Shown piece after piece: positions 28,180 to 36,319 of a DNA stretch of 64,000 bases. The notes under the pieces were generated by a model, which was given only the letters and a program-made list of their open reading frames with translations, was not told the DNA's origin and made no database searches. Made by a program: the position numbers and the translations under genes. Every line of letters begins with the position of its first letter. Position 1 is the stretch's first letter. This stretch comes from an uncultured Granulosicoccaceae bacterium (GTDB lineage Bacteria; Pseudomonadota; Gammaproteobacteria; Granulosicoccales; Granulosicoccaceae). The stretch spans positions 62,001-126,000 of the forward strand of contig CALLMF010000022.1 of NCBI GenBank assembly GCA_938006335.1, in the 5' to 3' direction.

Positions 28180-28208
28180 TTATCGTAGCACCGTGTCATG
28201 GCACATCA
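28180..28208 (-). promoter_or_regulatory. Candidate sigma-E-type promoter for rpoE-chrR
   Basis: On the minus strand TGATGT (28203-28208) is followed after 17 nt by CGATAA (28180-28185), about 65 nt before the sigma gene. The TGAT -35 core resembles what is reported for this ECF group, but the match is partial and I found no equally clear copy for the divergent operon. Confidence 0.3.
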
Positions 28209-28225
28209 GATATCACGTACTCAAA

Positions 28226-29578
28226 ATGACTGAAATCGCGGGCAAGCGCATCGCCGTTGTGGGGGCGGGCGCGGCCGGTCTTTCCGCCGCGTGGCTGTTG
28301 TCCAAAGCGCATGCTGTGACGTTGCTGGAGCAAGATTCCCGCTTGGGTGGCCATGCTCACACGGCATCGCCAGAGGGTTTTGGCGATCTTTGCGTGGATA
28401 CCGGGTTCATTGTCTACAACGAGCCGTGCTACCCGAATTTCACCGCCTGGATGGCTGAACTTGATGTGCGTACCGAGGCATCAGACATGTCGTTTGCCGT
28501 GTCTCGAGATGACGGCAACTTCGAGTACGCCGGAGGACCTGCATTGGGATTGTTTGCGCAGCCAGGGCTCGTCCTGCGGCCTCGTTTCTGGCGCATGTTG
28601 CGCGACCTTGTTCGATTTTATCGTGAAGCGCCTGCAAGCATCGATGATGGCTCCGATCTCACACTGAGGCAGTACCTGTCACACCACGCCTACTCCCAAG
28701 ACTTCATCGATGATCATCTGATGCCATTTGCATCAGCGGTATGGTCTTCGCCGTGCGACACGATGCTTGACTATCCAGCGGCCGCTTTCATCCGCTTTTG
28801 TGAGAATCATGGCCTGTTGAAGCTGACCGGTCGGCCACAGTGGCGCACCGTCGGCGGTGGGAGTCATCGCTACGTGAACGCGGTGACCAAGGCGCTGCAA
28901 TTCAATGACGCATCGGTGCGTTCCGACTTTGCCGTGTCATCGGTAGAACGCGCACCGGGGCAGGTGACCTTGCGTTCGTCAACCGGTGAAGCACTGGTCT
29001 TCGATGCTGTGGTGCTCGCGACACATGCTGATCAGGCACTCGCGTGCCTTGAGGCGCCCGACGAACTGGAGCGGGAACTTCTCAAGCCGTTCAGATACGA
29101 ACAAAACCTTGCCGTGCTGCACACGGACATCGCGTATCTGCCGCGCCGGCGGCGTGCATGGTGCAGCTGGAACTACGTCGAGACCGCTGGACACGATCGC
29201 TCGCGCGTATCGGTCAGTTATTGGATGAATCGACTGCAGAATCTTGATTGTGAGGCTGACTTCATCGTGTCACTCAACCCGGATGAGTTGCCGGCAGCGG
29301 AGCACACGGTGCGCACGAGTACCTACGAGCATCCGGTGTTCACACTCGACACGTGGCGGGCGCAGCAGCGGTTGTGGGAGCTGCAAGGGCGTAACAACAC
29401 CTGGTTTTGTGGGAGTTACTTTGGTGCGGGATTCCATGAAGACGCCGTGCAGGCGGGTCTTGCAGTTGCCGAGTCCGTCGGCGGTTGTGCTCGGCCATGG
29501 GTGCTGGAGAATCCGTCGTCGCGGATTGTGATGCCCGTGACGTCGCGACATCAGGGAGTCGGTGTCGCCGCCGCATGA
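28226..29578 (+). CDS. FAD/NAD-binding amine-oxidase-like oxidoreductase (COG2907 type)
   Basis: Flavoprotein of 450 residues with a canonical dinucleotide fold (RIAVVGAGAAGLSAAWLLSK) and the LLEQDSRLGGHAHT motif of the amine-oxidase/phytoene-desaturase superfamily. Start ATG 28226 is chosen over an open extension back to 28115 that has no similarity. The reaction is unknown. This family is repeatedly found beside DUF1365 and cyclopropane-fatty-acid-synthase genes in RpoE/ChrR regulons, as here, so a role in modifying or repairing membrane fatty acids under photo-oxidative stress is inferred. The stop overlaps the next gene by ATGA. Confidence 0.88.
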   Translation: MTEIAGKRIAVVGAGAAGLSAAWLLSKAHAVTLLEQDSRLGGHAHTASPEGFGDLCVDTGFIVYNEPCYPNFTAWMAELDVRTEASDMSFAVSRDDGNFEYAGGPALGLFAQPGLVLRPRFWRMLRDLVRFYREAPASIDDGSDLTLRQYLSHHAYSQDFIDDHLMPFASAVWSSPCDTMLDYPAAAFIRFCENHGLLKLTGRPQWRTVGGGSHRYVNAVTKALQFNDASVRSDFAVSSVERAPGQVTLRSSTGEALVFDAVVLATHADQALACLEAPDELERELLKPFRYEQNLAVLHTDIAYLPRRRRAWCSWNYVETAGHDRSRVSVSYWMNRLQNLDCEADFIVSLNPDELPAAEHTVRTSTYEHPVFTLDTWRAQQRLWELQGRNNTWFCGSYFGAGFHEDAVQAGLAVAESVGGCARPWVLENPSSRIVMPVTSRHQGVGVAAA

Positions 29579-30459
29579 GCCATCCCTCGCACCTGAGCTC
29601 CAGCGCTGTCCTGCACCGTCCGGCCGATCCTCCGGCTGGATGGCTTTACTGCGGAAACGTGTATCACCGGCGGCGACGCCCGCGCGAGCACAGCCTGAGC
29701 TATCGCGTGTTTTCCTTGCTGCTCGATGTCGATCGTATCGATGAGCTGGTCGACGGGATCCCGTGGATGTCGCGCAATCGCTTCAATCTGGTTGCCTTTC
29801 ACGACAAGGACTTCCAGGTTGACGATGAGGGCGTGCCGACAAACTCGCTGCGTGACTGGGTCGAGCTCGGTCTGGCGGGCGTTGGTCTGGACGCCGCACC
29901 CCATCGTATTTTGTTGTCATGCTACCCACGAATCCTCGGTTATGCCTTCAACCCACTGAGCGTCTACTACTGCCAGAATGCTCATGGAGAGACGTACGCG
30001 GTCATACATGAGGTACACAACACCTTCGGGGAACGCCACGCCTATGTGCTGCCGGTTGCCAGGCAATCAAGCACGCGCGAGCACGCCGGATCCGACTCTG
30101 CGTGGATTGAACAGACCGTCGACAAGCAGCTGTTTGTCAGCCCGTTTGCACACATGCAGCTTGAATATTGTTTCCGGCTCAGTGAGCCTGAAGCGCGACA
30201 AGTCATCGTGATCCGTGCCGGTGACGAGCATGGCACGCTCATCACTGCAAGCTACATTGCGGCACGTGGGGAACTCAACGCCCGGTCGTTGCTCTTGCAG
30301 GTCCTGCGGATGCCTCTGATGACGCTCAAGGTCATCACAGGTATCCACTTCGAAGCGCTCAAGCTGTGGCTCAAGCGCGTCCCGCTTTACTCGCACGTGC
30401 CCAAGCCGCGCGTTTCCGACCGTCAGTTGTCCAGAACCGAAGCAAAGCCACCATCATGA
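29575..30459 (+). CDS. DUF1365 family protein
   Basis: Protein of 294 residues from ATG 29575, with family hallmarks LYCGNVYHRRRRPREHSLSY, PRILGYAFNPLSVYYC, EVHNTFGERHAYVLP and the KQLFVSPFAHM segment. Its biochemical activity is not established to my knowledge. It is flanked on both sides by ATGA overlaps, linking it tightly to the flavoprotein and the cyclopropane synthase. In Rhodobacter-type clusters the three are thought to act together on furan or cyclopropane fatty acids. Confidence 0.92.
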   Translation: MSHPSHLSSSAVLHRPADPPAGWLYCGNVYHRRRRPREHSLSYRVFSLLLDVDRIDELVDGIPWMSRNRFNLVAFHDKDFQVDDEGVPTNSLRDWVELGLAGVGLDAAPHRILLSCYPRILGYAFNPLSVYYCQNAHGETYAVIHEVHNTFGERHAYVLPVARQSSTREHAGSDSAWIEQTVDKQLFVSPFAHMQLEYCFRLSEPEARQVIVIRAGDEHGTLITASYIAARGELNARSLLLQVLRMPLMTLKVITGIHFEALKLWLKRVPLYSHVPKPRVSDRQLSRTEAKPPS

Positions 30460-31733
30460 GTACAGATTTCGAGCAGCCGGCCGAGCATTCCGTGGAGCCG
30501 CCCGCAGTGCCTGCTCGCCACAAATGGTCTCACTGGGTTTCCGGAATCGTTGGCAAGCACTTTGGCACGGTACTCGACGGCATAACGTCCGGTGAGCTCG
30601 CAGTGGTGTGGCCGGACGGGCGCACCACGTATCACGGCGAGCGCAGCAATCAAGTTGACGACAATGTGCAGGTCAAGCTGTTGAACTACCGTGCACTCAC
30701 GATGCTGATGCGTTCGGGGGAAGTCGGCTTTGCCGAAAGCTACCTGCGCGGCGACTGGGAGGTCGATGATCTCGTGAATTTGTTCCTGTTGATCATGCGC
30801 AATGAGCAGGCTATTGCGCACGGCCTGACGGGCGGGCCACTGGCGCGTTTGGGAAACACGCTCAAGCACTGGCTCAATCGCAACTCGCGTCGTGGTAGCC
30901 AGCGCAACATCGCCTATCACTACGATCTTGGCAACGCGTTCTACGAGACCTGGTTGGATGAGAGCATGAGTTATTCATCGGCGATCTTCGCCAGTGAGCA
31001 GCAGACGCTGGCCGAGGCTCAACAGGGCAAGCTCGACCGTGTCGTGCAGCTGCTTGATGCGCGCAAAGGCGCCAACGTGCTGGAGATCGGCTGTGGTTGG
31101 GGCGCGTTGGGTCGCCACCTTGCCGACCGCGGTGGACTTCACGTCGATGGTATCTCGCTGTCACGCGAGCAACTGGCCTGGGCAGCTGAGCACAATAGCC
31201 TCACTGCAGGCCAGCAGCAAAACGGCAGCACCAACTTCCGATACATCGACTACAGGGAAGTTGAAGGTCGCTACGACCATATCGTTTCCATAGAAATGTT
31301 CGAAGCCGTTGGTGAGCAGTACTGGTCCACCTATTTCCAGAAACTGTCAGAGCTGCTCGAACGCGGTGGCACCGCTGTTTTGCAGGTGATCACAATTCTT
31401 GAGGAGCGTTTCGAGGTGTATCGATCTCACCCCGATTTCATTCAGCGCTATATTTTTCCAGGCGGCATGTTGCCGACCAAATCGCATCTGTCTCAACTCG
31501 CAGCCGCATCGGGTTTTGATATCGTTTCCACCGACTGGTTCGGGATGAGCTATGCCCGCACTCTGGCGGAATGGCGCGATCGGTTCAACGCTGTATCCGA
31601 TCAGGTTTCGCAGCAGGGTTTTGACGAACGTTTCTCGCGCATGTGGCAATATTATTTGAGCTATTGCGAAGCCGGTTTTCGGTTTGGCAGTACGGATGTA
31701 GGCATGCTGGTACTCGCCAAACGACAAGACTGA
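30456..31733 (+). CDS. cfa: Cyclopropane-fatty-acyl-phospholipid synthase family methyltransferase
   Basis: SAM-dependent methyltransferase of 425 residues acting on unsaturated acyl chains of membrane phospholipids. The SAM site is VLEIGCGWGALGRHLAD, preceded by the family segments AYHYDLGNAFYETWLD and MSYSSAIF. Later come SIEMFEAVGEQYW and the C-terminal YLSYCEAGFRFG. ATG 30456 overlaps the DUF1365 stop, making a three-gene coupled operon. Relatives in this context (such as UfaM-type proteins) add a methyl branch rather than making a cyclopropane ring, so the exact product is open. Confidence 0.9.
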   Translation: MSTDFEQPAEHSVEPPAVPARHKWSHWVSGIVGKHFGTVLDGITSGELAVVWPDGRTTYHGERSNQVDDNVQVKLLNYRALTMLMRSGEVGFAESYLRGDWEVDDLVNLFLLIMRNEQAIAHGLTGGPLARLGNTLKHWLNRNSRRGSQRNIAYHYDLGNAFYETWLDESMSYSSAIFASEQQTLAEAQQGKLDRVVQLLDARKGANVLEIGCGWGALGRHLADRGGLHVDGISLSREQLAWAAEHNSLTAGQQQNGSTNFRYIDYREVEGRYDHIVSIEMFEAVGEQYWSTYFQKLSELLERGGTAVLQVITILEERFEVYRSHPDFIQRYIFPGGMLPTKSHLSQLAAASGFDIVSTDWFGMSYARTLAEWRDRFNAVSDQVSQQGFDERFSRMWQYYLSYCEAGFRFGSTDVGMLVLAKRQD

Positions 31734-31754
31734 TTTGGATGTGAATGAGGTCGA

Positions 31755-32510
31755 CTACTCGGCGCCCGTGTCCAGCCGGTATTCGATCAGGCTGCCGTCA
31801 TCACCGGAGAATTGCATGCCGACCCAACGTCCGTCGAGGTCATACCAGCTGACCAGCTCGAGCTCTCCGCTGTATCGATAGCGCTTGTAGGTGATCGTGC
31901 CATCGGAAATGCCTTCCAGTTGCGCCGAGCCGTCTTCAGCGATGGTTACCACGTCGGCTTCACCCGTTATCGTGTTGAATATTCGCGTGCTTTCGAGCAC
32001 GCCCGGGTTCCAGTGATTGCTCGCGTAGTTCAGCACAGGCACGACGGCCTCGCCGGCAGGGCCGCTGATGTTGGACTTGCCGTCGGACTGTCGTAGCTTT
32101 GTTGTAGTGGTATCGCCGTTTTCGGTCGTGCTGGAGTCCACTTCATTCAACTGGCCATCTACCCAGGTTTCTGTTGACTGATATCGAAATCGATAGACCG
32201 GTACCTTGAGCATCGTCACCGTGATGCTGGATTCGAAAGACACGGTGAGTGTGTTCGCTGACTCCTCGATTTTCATGGTGTGAGTGCCGATTCGCTTGTT
32301 CTTGCGATAGATTCCCCACTGCGTACCGTTTCGGTAAAGTGTCGCAAGTGTTGTTGGCGATGTGGTCTCTGACGTGATTGCAGCGGCGACTGTTTCGACG
32401 CTGGTGCTGCTGTAAGCAACCGGGACGGAACCTGCCGAAGTGGCATGGAAGGCGATGACGGCTGTTACGACGCCTACGCGTCTCATGAGTCGGCGTTGAG
32501 GAAATGTCAT
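31755..32510 (-). CDS. Secreted DUF6134-like protein
   Basis: Predicted exported protein of 251 residues with an N-terminal basic/hydrophobic signal (RRVGVVTAVIAFHATSAGS). The core (YRKNKRIGTHTMKIEES, then PVYRFRYQSTETWVDGQL and STTENGDTTT) has the pattern of DUF6134/DUF3108-like beta-rich periplasmic proteins, which begin with a 'dGkpIGtH' strand. Function unknown. It overlaps the tmcA stop by 4 nt and converges on the cyclopropane synthase operon, 21 nt away; DUF6134-type genes are sometimes part of membrane-lipid stress clusters, so a link to that operon is possible but unproven. Confidence 0.6.
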   Translation of the reverse strand: MTFPQRRLMRRVGVVTAVIAFHATSAGSVPVAYSSTSVETVAAAITSETTSPTTLATLYRNGTQWGIYRKNKRIGTHTMKIEESANTLTVSFESSITVTMLKVPVYRFRYQSTETWVDGQLNEVDSSTTENGDTTTTKLRQSDGKSNISGPAGEAVVPVLNYASNHWNPGVLESTRIFNTITGEADVVTIAEDGSAQLEGISDGTITYKRYRYSGELELVSWYDLDGRWVGMQFSGDDGSLIEYRLDTGAE

Positions 32511-34513
32511 TGGGGCGAGTCCGGTAGATGGGCAGTAACCCAGTCAATGATGGCGCGTTCCATCTGTCGTGGTGTCAGGGACTTGTCGGTTTCGTGAAGC
32601 CTTGGCCAGATTCCGATGGTCTTCATGGGCGCGCCGGTGCACGCGGACCACAGTCTGTGAACAGCCGCACGGGTCTCGTGCAGTCCACGCTCGCCCTTTG
32701 CCAGGCGCTGCAGCAGTTGTTCGTCGCAGACGCCTTCCAGTGGTGTAAGGGCGGGCAGGCGATTGTCTTCGTATATGCGGCCTGCACGGCGCAGGCAGTC
32801 GCCGACGATTGGATCAATCGAACGGAGTACGGCTGCCGATTGCTGGCCCGAGCGAGAATTGATTTTCTGCCCCAGGTGAAAACGCGTAAAGCCAAGTGTG
32901 GACCAGAACGCGGCGGCCCCGGAGTCATCAGCAAAAACGGCACCGACCGACGCGTCGGTCTGACCGAGCAGGTGCTGGACAAGACGTTTTCCAACGCCTT
33001 GGCGCCGAGCCTTCGGGTCCACAGCTATGCGAACAACGCGTTGATAGTCGTGCCCCAAGGCACGTGCATCGTTGGCGCATCGCGCAAGCAGTTGTGGTAG
33101 CAGCCGGTCCCTGATGCGCCGCCGGTTGGCCATGATTGCGTCGTGAAGGTCAATGGTCACGGCGCGCTCGGTGGCGGTAGTCACTGCGCCAATCAGCTCC
33201 CCGTGGCTGAGCGCAACATGAACATCCAGACGGCCACTGAGCATGTCATCAATTGCAGACAGGCTGCTCTGGTAATGCGTACTGTTGAGCAGATTGACAA
33301 GTGCGCGTGTGGTGGCTTCGTCGCGCGTCAGTTCGGCTCGTGTCAGCTGGCGGATTTCAAGAGCGGATCCGCAGGCGACTCGATAGCGGATGTTGTGCGG
33401 AGCGGAGGGTGACGTCTGTGCAACGGGCGCGCTCTCAGCTGGTAAGAAGAACGCGTCGCGAAGCAACGATGCTATTGGGTCGGACGCCTGCCACCGCAGC
33501 GCTTGCCGGGTTTTCAGGTGATGGAAGTGCGGGTTCAGATCAGCGAAGGCCCTGATGGCGAGAAGCTCGAAAGCGCGGCCACTGGACTCGTAGCCATCGG
33601 TGGTTGTGGCGAGGACGCAGCAGTGGTGATTCGTGACGCAGCGCTTCAGTTGCGCCAGAGGTACGCTTGCGGCCTCGTCGATGAAGACCGTGCACGGACG
33701 TGCTCGAACGGCCTTGTCGATCGGTATGAATGCTTCTCCGGATGCGTGCTGCAACAAATGACGGGCCGAGTTCGCGTGGGGGCCGGTCACCATCGTGGTG
33801 TGACCTTGCTCGCGCAAGGCGGTATTCAATCGGCCAAGGAGCGAGGACTTGCCAGTACCGCGAGGGCCGGTGACCAACAGCAGCGAAGGTTCGGAGCAGT
33901 GGTCTTCAATGTGTTGCAGTGCGCGTTTGAGCAACAGCGATTGCTCGGTCAGATCCAGGGCGGCGAGCTCGTGACGTGTGGACGGCTGAACGGAGTGTGC
34001 ACTGTTCCCGGCAGCTACATCGCATCGTGTCCTTCGCAGTGTCTCGAGCAGTGAGTCACGCGACAGGTCCACGGCGACCGCGTACGCAGAGATGCGCGAC
34101 GGTCCGGCAATCGAGCGTAGGTAGGCCATCGACGCCAGGCGATGAAGCAGGGTGGAGTCTTGCAACGCGTCCGCCGTAATGAGGAGTACTGCCACGCCGC
34201 CGCGACGTACCGTGCCGAGCATGGCCGCGAGCTCCTGCAAGCGCCAGTCCTTGTCGGTGCGCCAAACGACGTGTTCATGATCAGTGCCCAGCCAGTGCAA
34301 CACTCGATCGCTTGCGTCTGTGGGCGGTGCATCGGGGCTGGTAGCAGCACGCGTCTGGGTGCCAGTCTGATGCAACAACACCAGATGTCTTGACTCTGAC
34401 TCCAGCGCTGCTTTGGCGTGCGTTTCAAGCACGCTGTGCACCGCCGACGTGCTCGTGATGAATTGGCGGTACATCAATGCGTCTGGTTCACACGCAGCCT
34501 TGGGGGGATTCAT
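32507..34513 (-). CDS. tmcA: tRNA(Met) cytidine acetyltransferase
   Basis: RNA-modifying enzyme of 668 residues that acetylates the wobble cytidine (C34) of elongator tRNA-Met using acetyl-CoA and ATP. Domains: N-terminal DUF1726-like region, a RecD-type helicase module with Walker A GPRGTGKSSLLGRL and Walker B-like FIDEAASVPLAQL, and a GNAT domain with RIAVDPKARRQGVGKRLV. The C-terminal part contains the short tRNA-binding tail. It starts at ATG 34513 with a GAGG ribosome site. Its stop is coupled by ATGA to the DUF6134-like gene. Confidence 0.92.
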   Translation of the reverse strand: MNPPKAACEPDALMYRQFITSTSAVHSVLETHAKAALESESRHLVLLHQTGTQTRAATSPDAPPTDASDRVLHWLGTDHEHVVWRTDKDWRLQELAAMLGTVRRGGVAVLLITADALQDSTLLHRLASMAYLRSIAGPSRISAYAVAVDLSRDSLLETLRRTRCDVAAGNSAHSVQPSTRHELAALDLTEQSLLLKRALQHIEDHCSEPSLLLVTGPRGTGKSSLLGRLNTALREQGHTTMVTGPHANSARHLLQHASGEAFIPIDKAVRARPCTVFIDEAASVPLAQLKRCVTNHHCCVLATTTDGYESSGRAFELLAIRAFADLNPHFHHLKTRQALRWQASDPIASLLRDAFFLPAESAPVAQTSPSAPHNIRYRVACGSALEIRQLTRAELTRDEATTRALVNLLNSTHYQSSLSAIDDMLSGRLDVHVALSHGELIGAVTTATERAVTIDLHDAIMANRRRIRDRLLPQLLARCANDARALGHDYQRVVRIAVDPKARRQGVGKRLVQHLLGQTDASVGAVFADDSGAAAFWSTLGFTRFHLGQKINSRSGQQSAAVLRSIDPIVGDCLRRAGRIYEDNRLPALTPLEGVCDEQLLQRLAKGERGLHETRAAVHRLWSACTGAPMKTIGIWPRLHETDKSLTPRQMERAIIDWVTAHLPDSPQ

Positions 34514-35080
34514 ATAATGACCTCACCTCCTCCAAGTGGTATTCAGGCAGGACGCCCCAGAGGCCAGGGACGGCTACTTTTTTTCCAGATCGAGATCCAG
34601 ACACGCATTGCGACTGTATCCGCGACCACTGGTTGACGCTAGGCCGATGGAGACATGCATCCGACCAAAGATCACGTGGGGGGGCAATACTTTCGGGGCA
34701 ATACTCCGGGCGCCCTGAGGCGAGCACGTGATGGCACCAGATCGCGATCATCATCACACCCTTTCCAGGAATGTGGACAAATGGTGGGATGTAGTTGGTT
34801 GTTTTCCTTGCTCTGACACGTACCATTACCGATTGGGTTTTGGTCAGTCCAACTGCTTTCCTGTTCCGTGATCGCTTCTCAATCGTCCGAATCGATGTGT
34901 GCTGCGCCATTTTTGTGGCGCACTTCGAGGGTTGGGTGGTAATAACGTACCGGACGCAGCGCGCAGTTTGGTCTAGCATCTACCCTGCAGGAACCGCGCA
35001 CGCCGAATGGCTATACCGACGGATTCCCGCGGACTACCGAGCCATCGGCCTGTTTTCGAATCACCAAGAGGATCTACTTA
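34514..35080. other. 567-nt gene-free divergent intergenic region
   Basis: No open frame here looks coding on either strand. The region separates tmcA from the fasciclin lipoprotein gene. It holds a short tandem direct repeat, GGGGCAATACT at 34681-34691 and again at 34695-34705 (14-nt period), and an AGAGGAT ribosome site (35067-35072) before the lipoprotein start. I see no strong sigma-70 promoter and no RNA gene. Confidence 0.6.
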
Positions 35081-36181
35081 ATGATCAAGAAGTACTTTGC
35101 ATTGACGCTTATCAGCGCGAGCCTGCTCGCCGCCGCCGGCTGTTCATCGGATGACGATGACGATGACGACGCGGGTACCACCACCGGTGACACCACCGGA
35201 GGAACCACTGGCGGAACCACTGGAGCCACCACGGGTGGTGACGCTTCTGTCGCAGTACTGCCCGATGGATCGGCTTACGATCCGGCCGCACTGGAGCCGC
35301 CGGCAACCTTGAGCCTGGCTGAACTGGTTGCTGCCACCGAAGTTCTGTCTTCACTTGGCGCCAACGTTGGCGGCTGCGATTTTGCTGGTGCTCTCAGCGA
35401 TGCCGACGCTCGTCTGACCGTGTTCGCTCCGACCAACGACGCTTTTGCTGCTCAGGAAGTCACTGACGCCCTCGGCGCTGGCGCAGACGTCTGTGACGTG
35501 ATCGGCGGCCATGTACTTGTCGGCGCTGTTGCTACCGCGGCAGATCTGATCGGCCAGGACGGCACCTCAGCGACGACTCTGGCTCGAACCGAAGTCAGCA
35601 TTGCTGCCACTGCAGCAGGCGACGGCGTGCTGATCAACGGCGTTGAAGTTGTCCTCGCTGACCAGTTCGCTACCAACGGCGTTGCTCACGTTATCGGTGC
35701 AGTACTCCTGCCTGAGTCGGATGATGGCGACACGGGTGGCGATGACACCGGCGAAACTGACGACACGGGCGGCGACACAGGTGCTACCGGCGGCTCACTG
35801 CTTGGCCCAGGTATTGATGCTGCCAACGCTGCTGGTCTGACCTCGTTCACCGCTGTCTGGGACCAAGGTGGGTTCGGTACCGGTATCGAAGACAATCCGT
35901 GGACCATCTTTGCTTCAAGCAATGACGCGCTTGACGATGTGGATTCCGGCTCAACTCAGCCTGCATCCAACGCATTCCTGCAGGACTACATCGCTACCAC
36001 CGGTGGCTTCTCTCCTGCTGAACTGCTTGCTGCCGGATCGATCACCACCAATGCACAGAACAGCTTCACGGTGGGTGGCACTGAAGACGCGCTGCTCGTC
36101 AACGGCAACGCGGCTGCGGTCATTTACGAAGGCCCGAATGGTTCTGTCGTGTACAGCCTCGACGGTCTGCTGCAGCCCTAA
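35081..36181 (+). CDS. Lipoprotein with two fasciclin-like domains
   Basis: Predicted surface or periplasmic lipoprotein of 366 residues. The signal ends LLAAAGC with the lipidated Cys at residue 21. It is followed by an Asp run (SSDDDDDDD) and a Thr/Gly linker. Two fasciclin (FAS1) modules follow: one around residues 75-210 (TVFAPTNDAFAAQEV, later GVAHVIGAVLLP), and a shorter one around 240-366 (WTIFASSNDALDD, ending GSVVYSLDGLL). A second Gly/Asp/Thr-rich linker joins them. FAS1 domains mediate adhesion to cells or matrix. An intrinsic terminator follows the gene, which appears monocistronic. Confidence 0.9.
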   Translation: MIKKYFALTLISASLLAAAGCSSDDDDDDDAGTTTGDTTGGTTGGTTGATTGGDASVAVLPDGSAYDPAALEPPATLSLAELVAATEVLSSLGANVGGCDFAGALSDADARLTVFAPTNDAFAAQEVTDALGAGADVCDVIGGHVLVGAVATAADLIGQDGTSATTLARTEVSIAATAAGDGVLINGVEVVLADQFATNGVAHVIGAVLLPESDDGDTGGDDTGETDDTGGDTGATGGSLLGPGIDAANAAGLTSFTAVWDQGGFGTGIEDNPWTIFASSNDALDDVDSGSTQPASNAFLQDYIATTGGFSPAELLAAGSITTNAQNSFTVGGTEDALLVNGNAAAVIYEGPNGSVVYSLDGLLQP

Positions 36182-36243
36182 GTACTCACGCTGGTGGGCA
36201 GTAGCTCCGGCCACTCTCCACTGCTGAATACTGGTCTTGTCTG

Positions 36244-36276
36244 AAGGCCCCTCGATCCTCGGATCGGGGGGCTTTC
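36244..36276 (+). terminator. Intrinsic terminator after fasciclin lipoprotein
   Basis: A long stem, AAGGCCCCTCGATCC paired with GGATCGGGGGGCTTT around a TC loop, is followed by TTGG. It begins about 60 nt after the stop and also lies 44 nt beyond the 3' end of the convergent amn gene. Confidence 0.72.
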
Positions 36277-36319
36277 TTGGTTTCAGGCGGGCGCCCAACG
36301 CAGGCGCCTTGCCTCGCCG

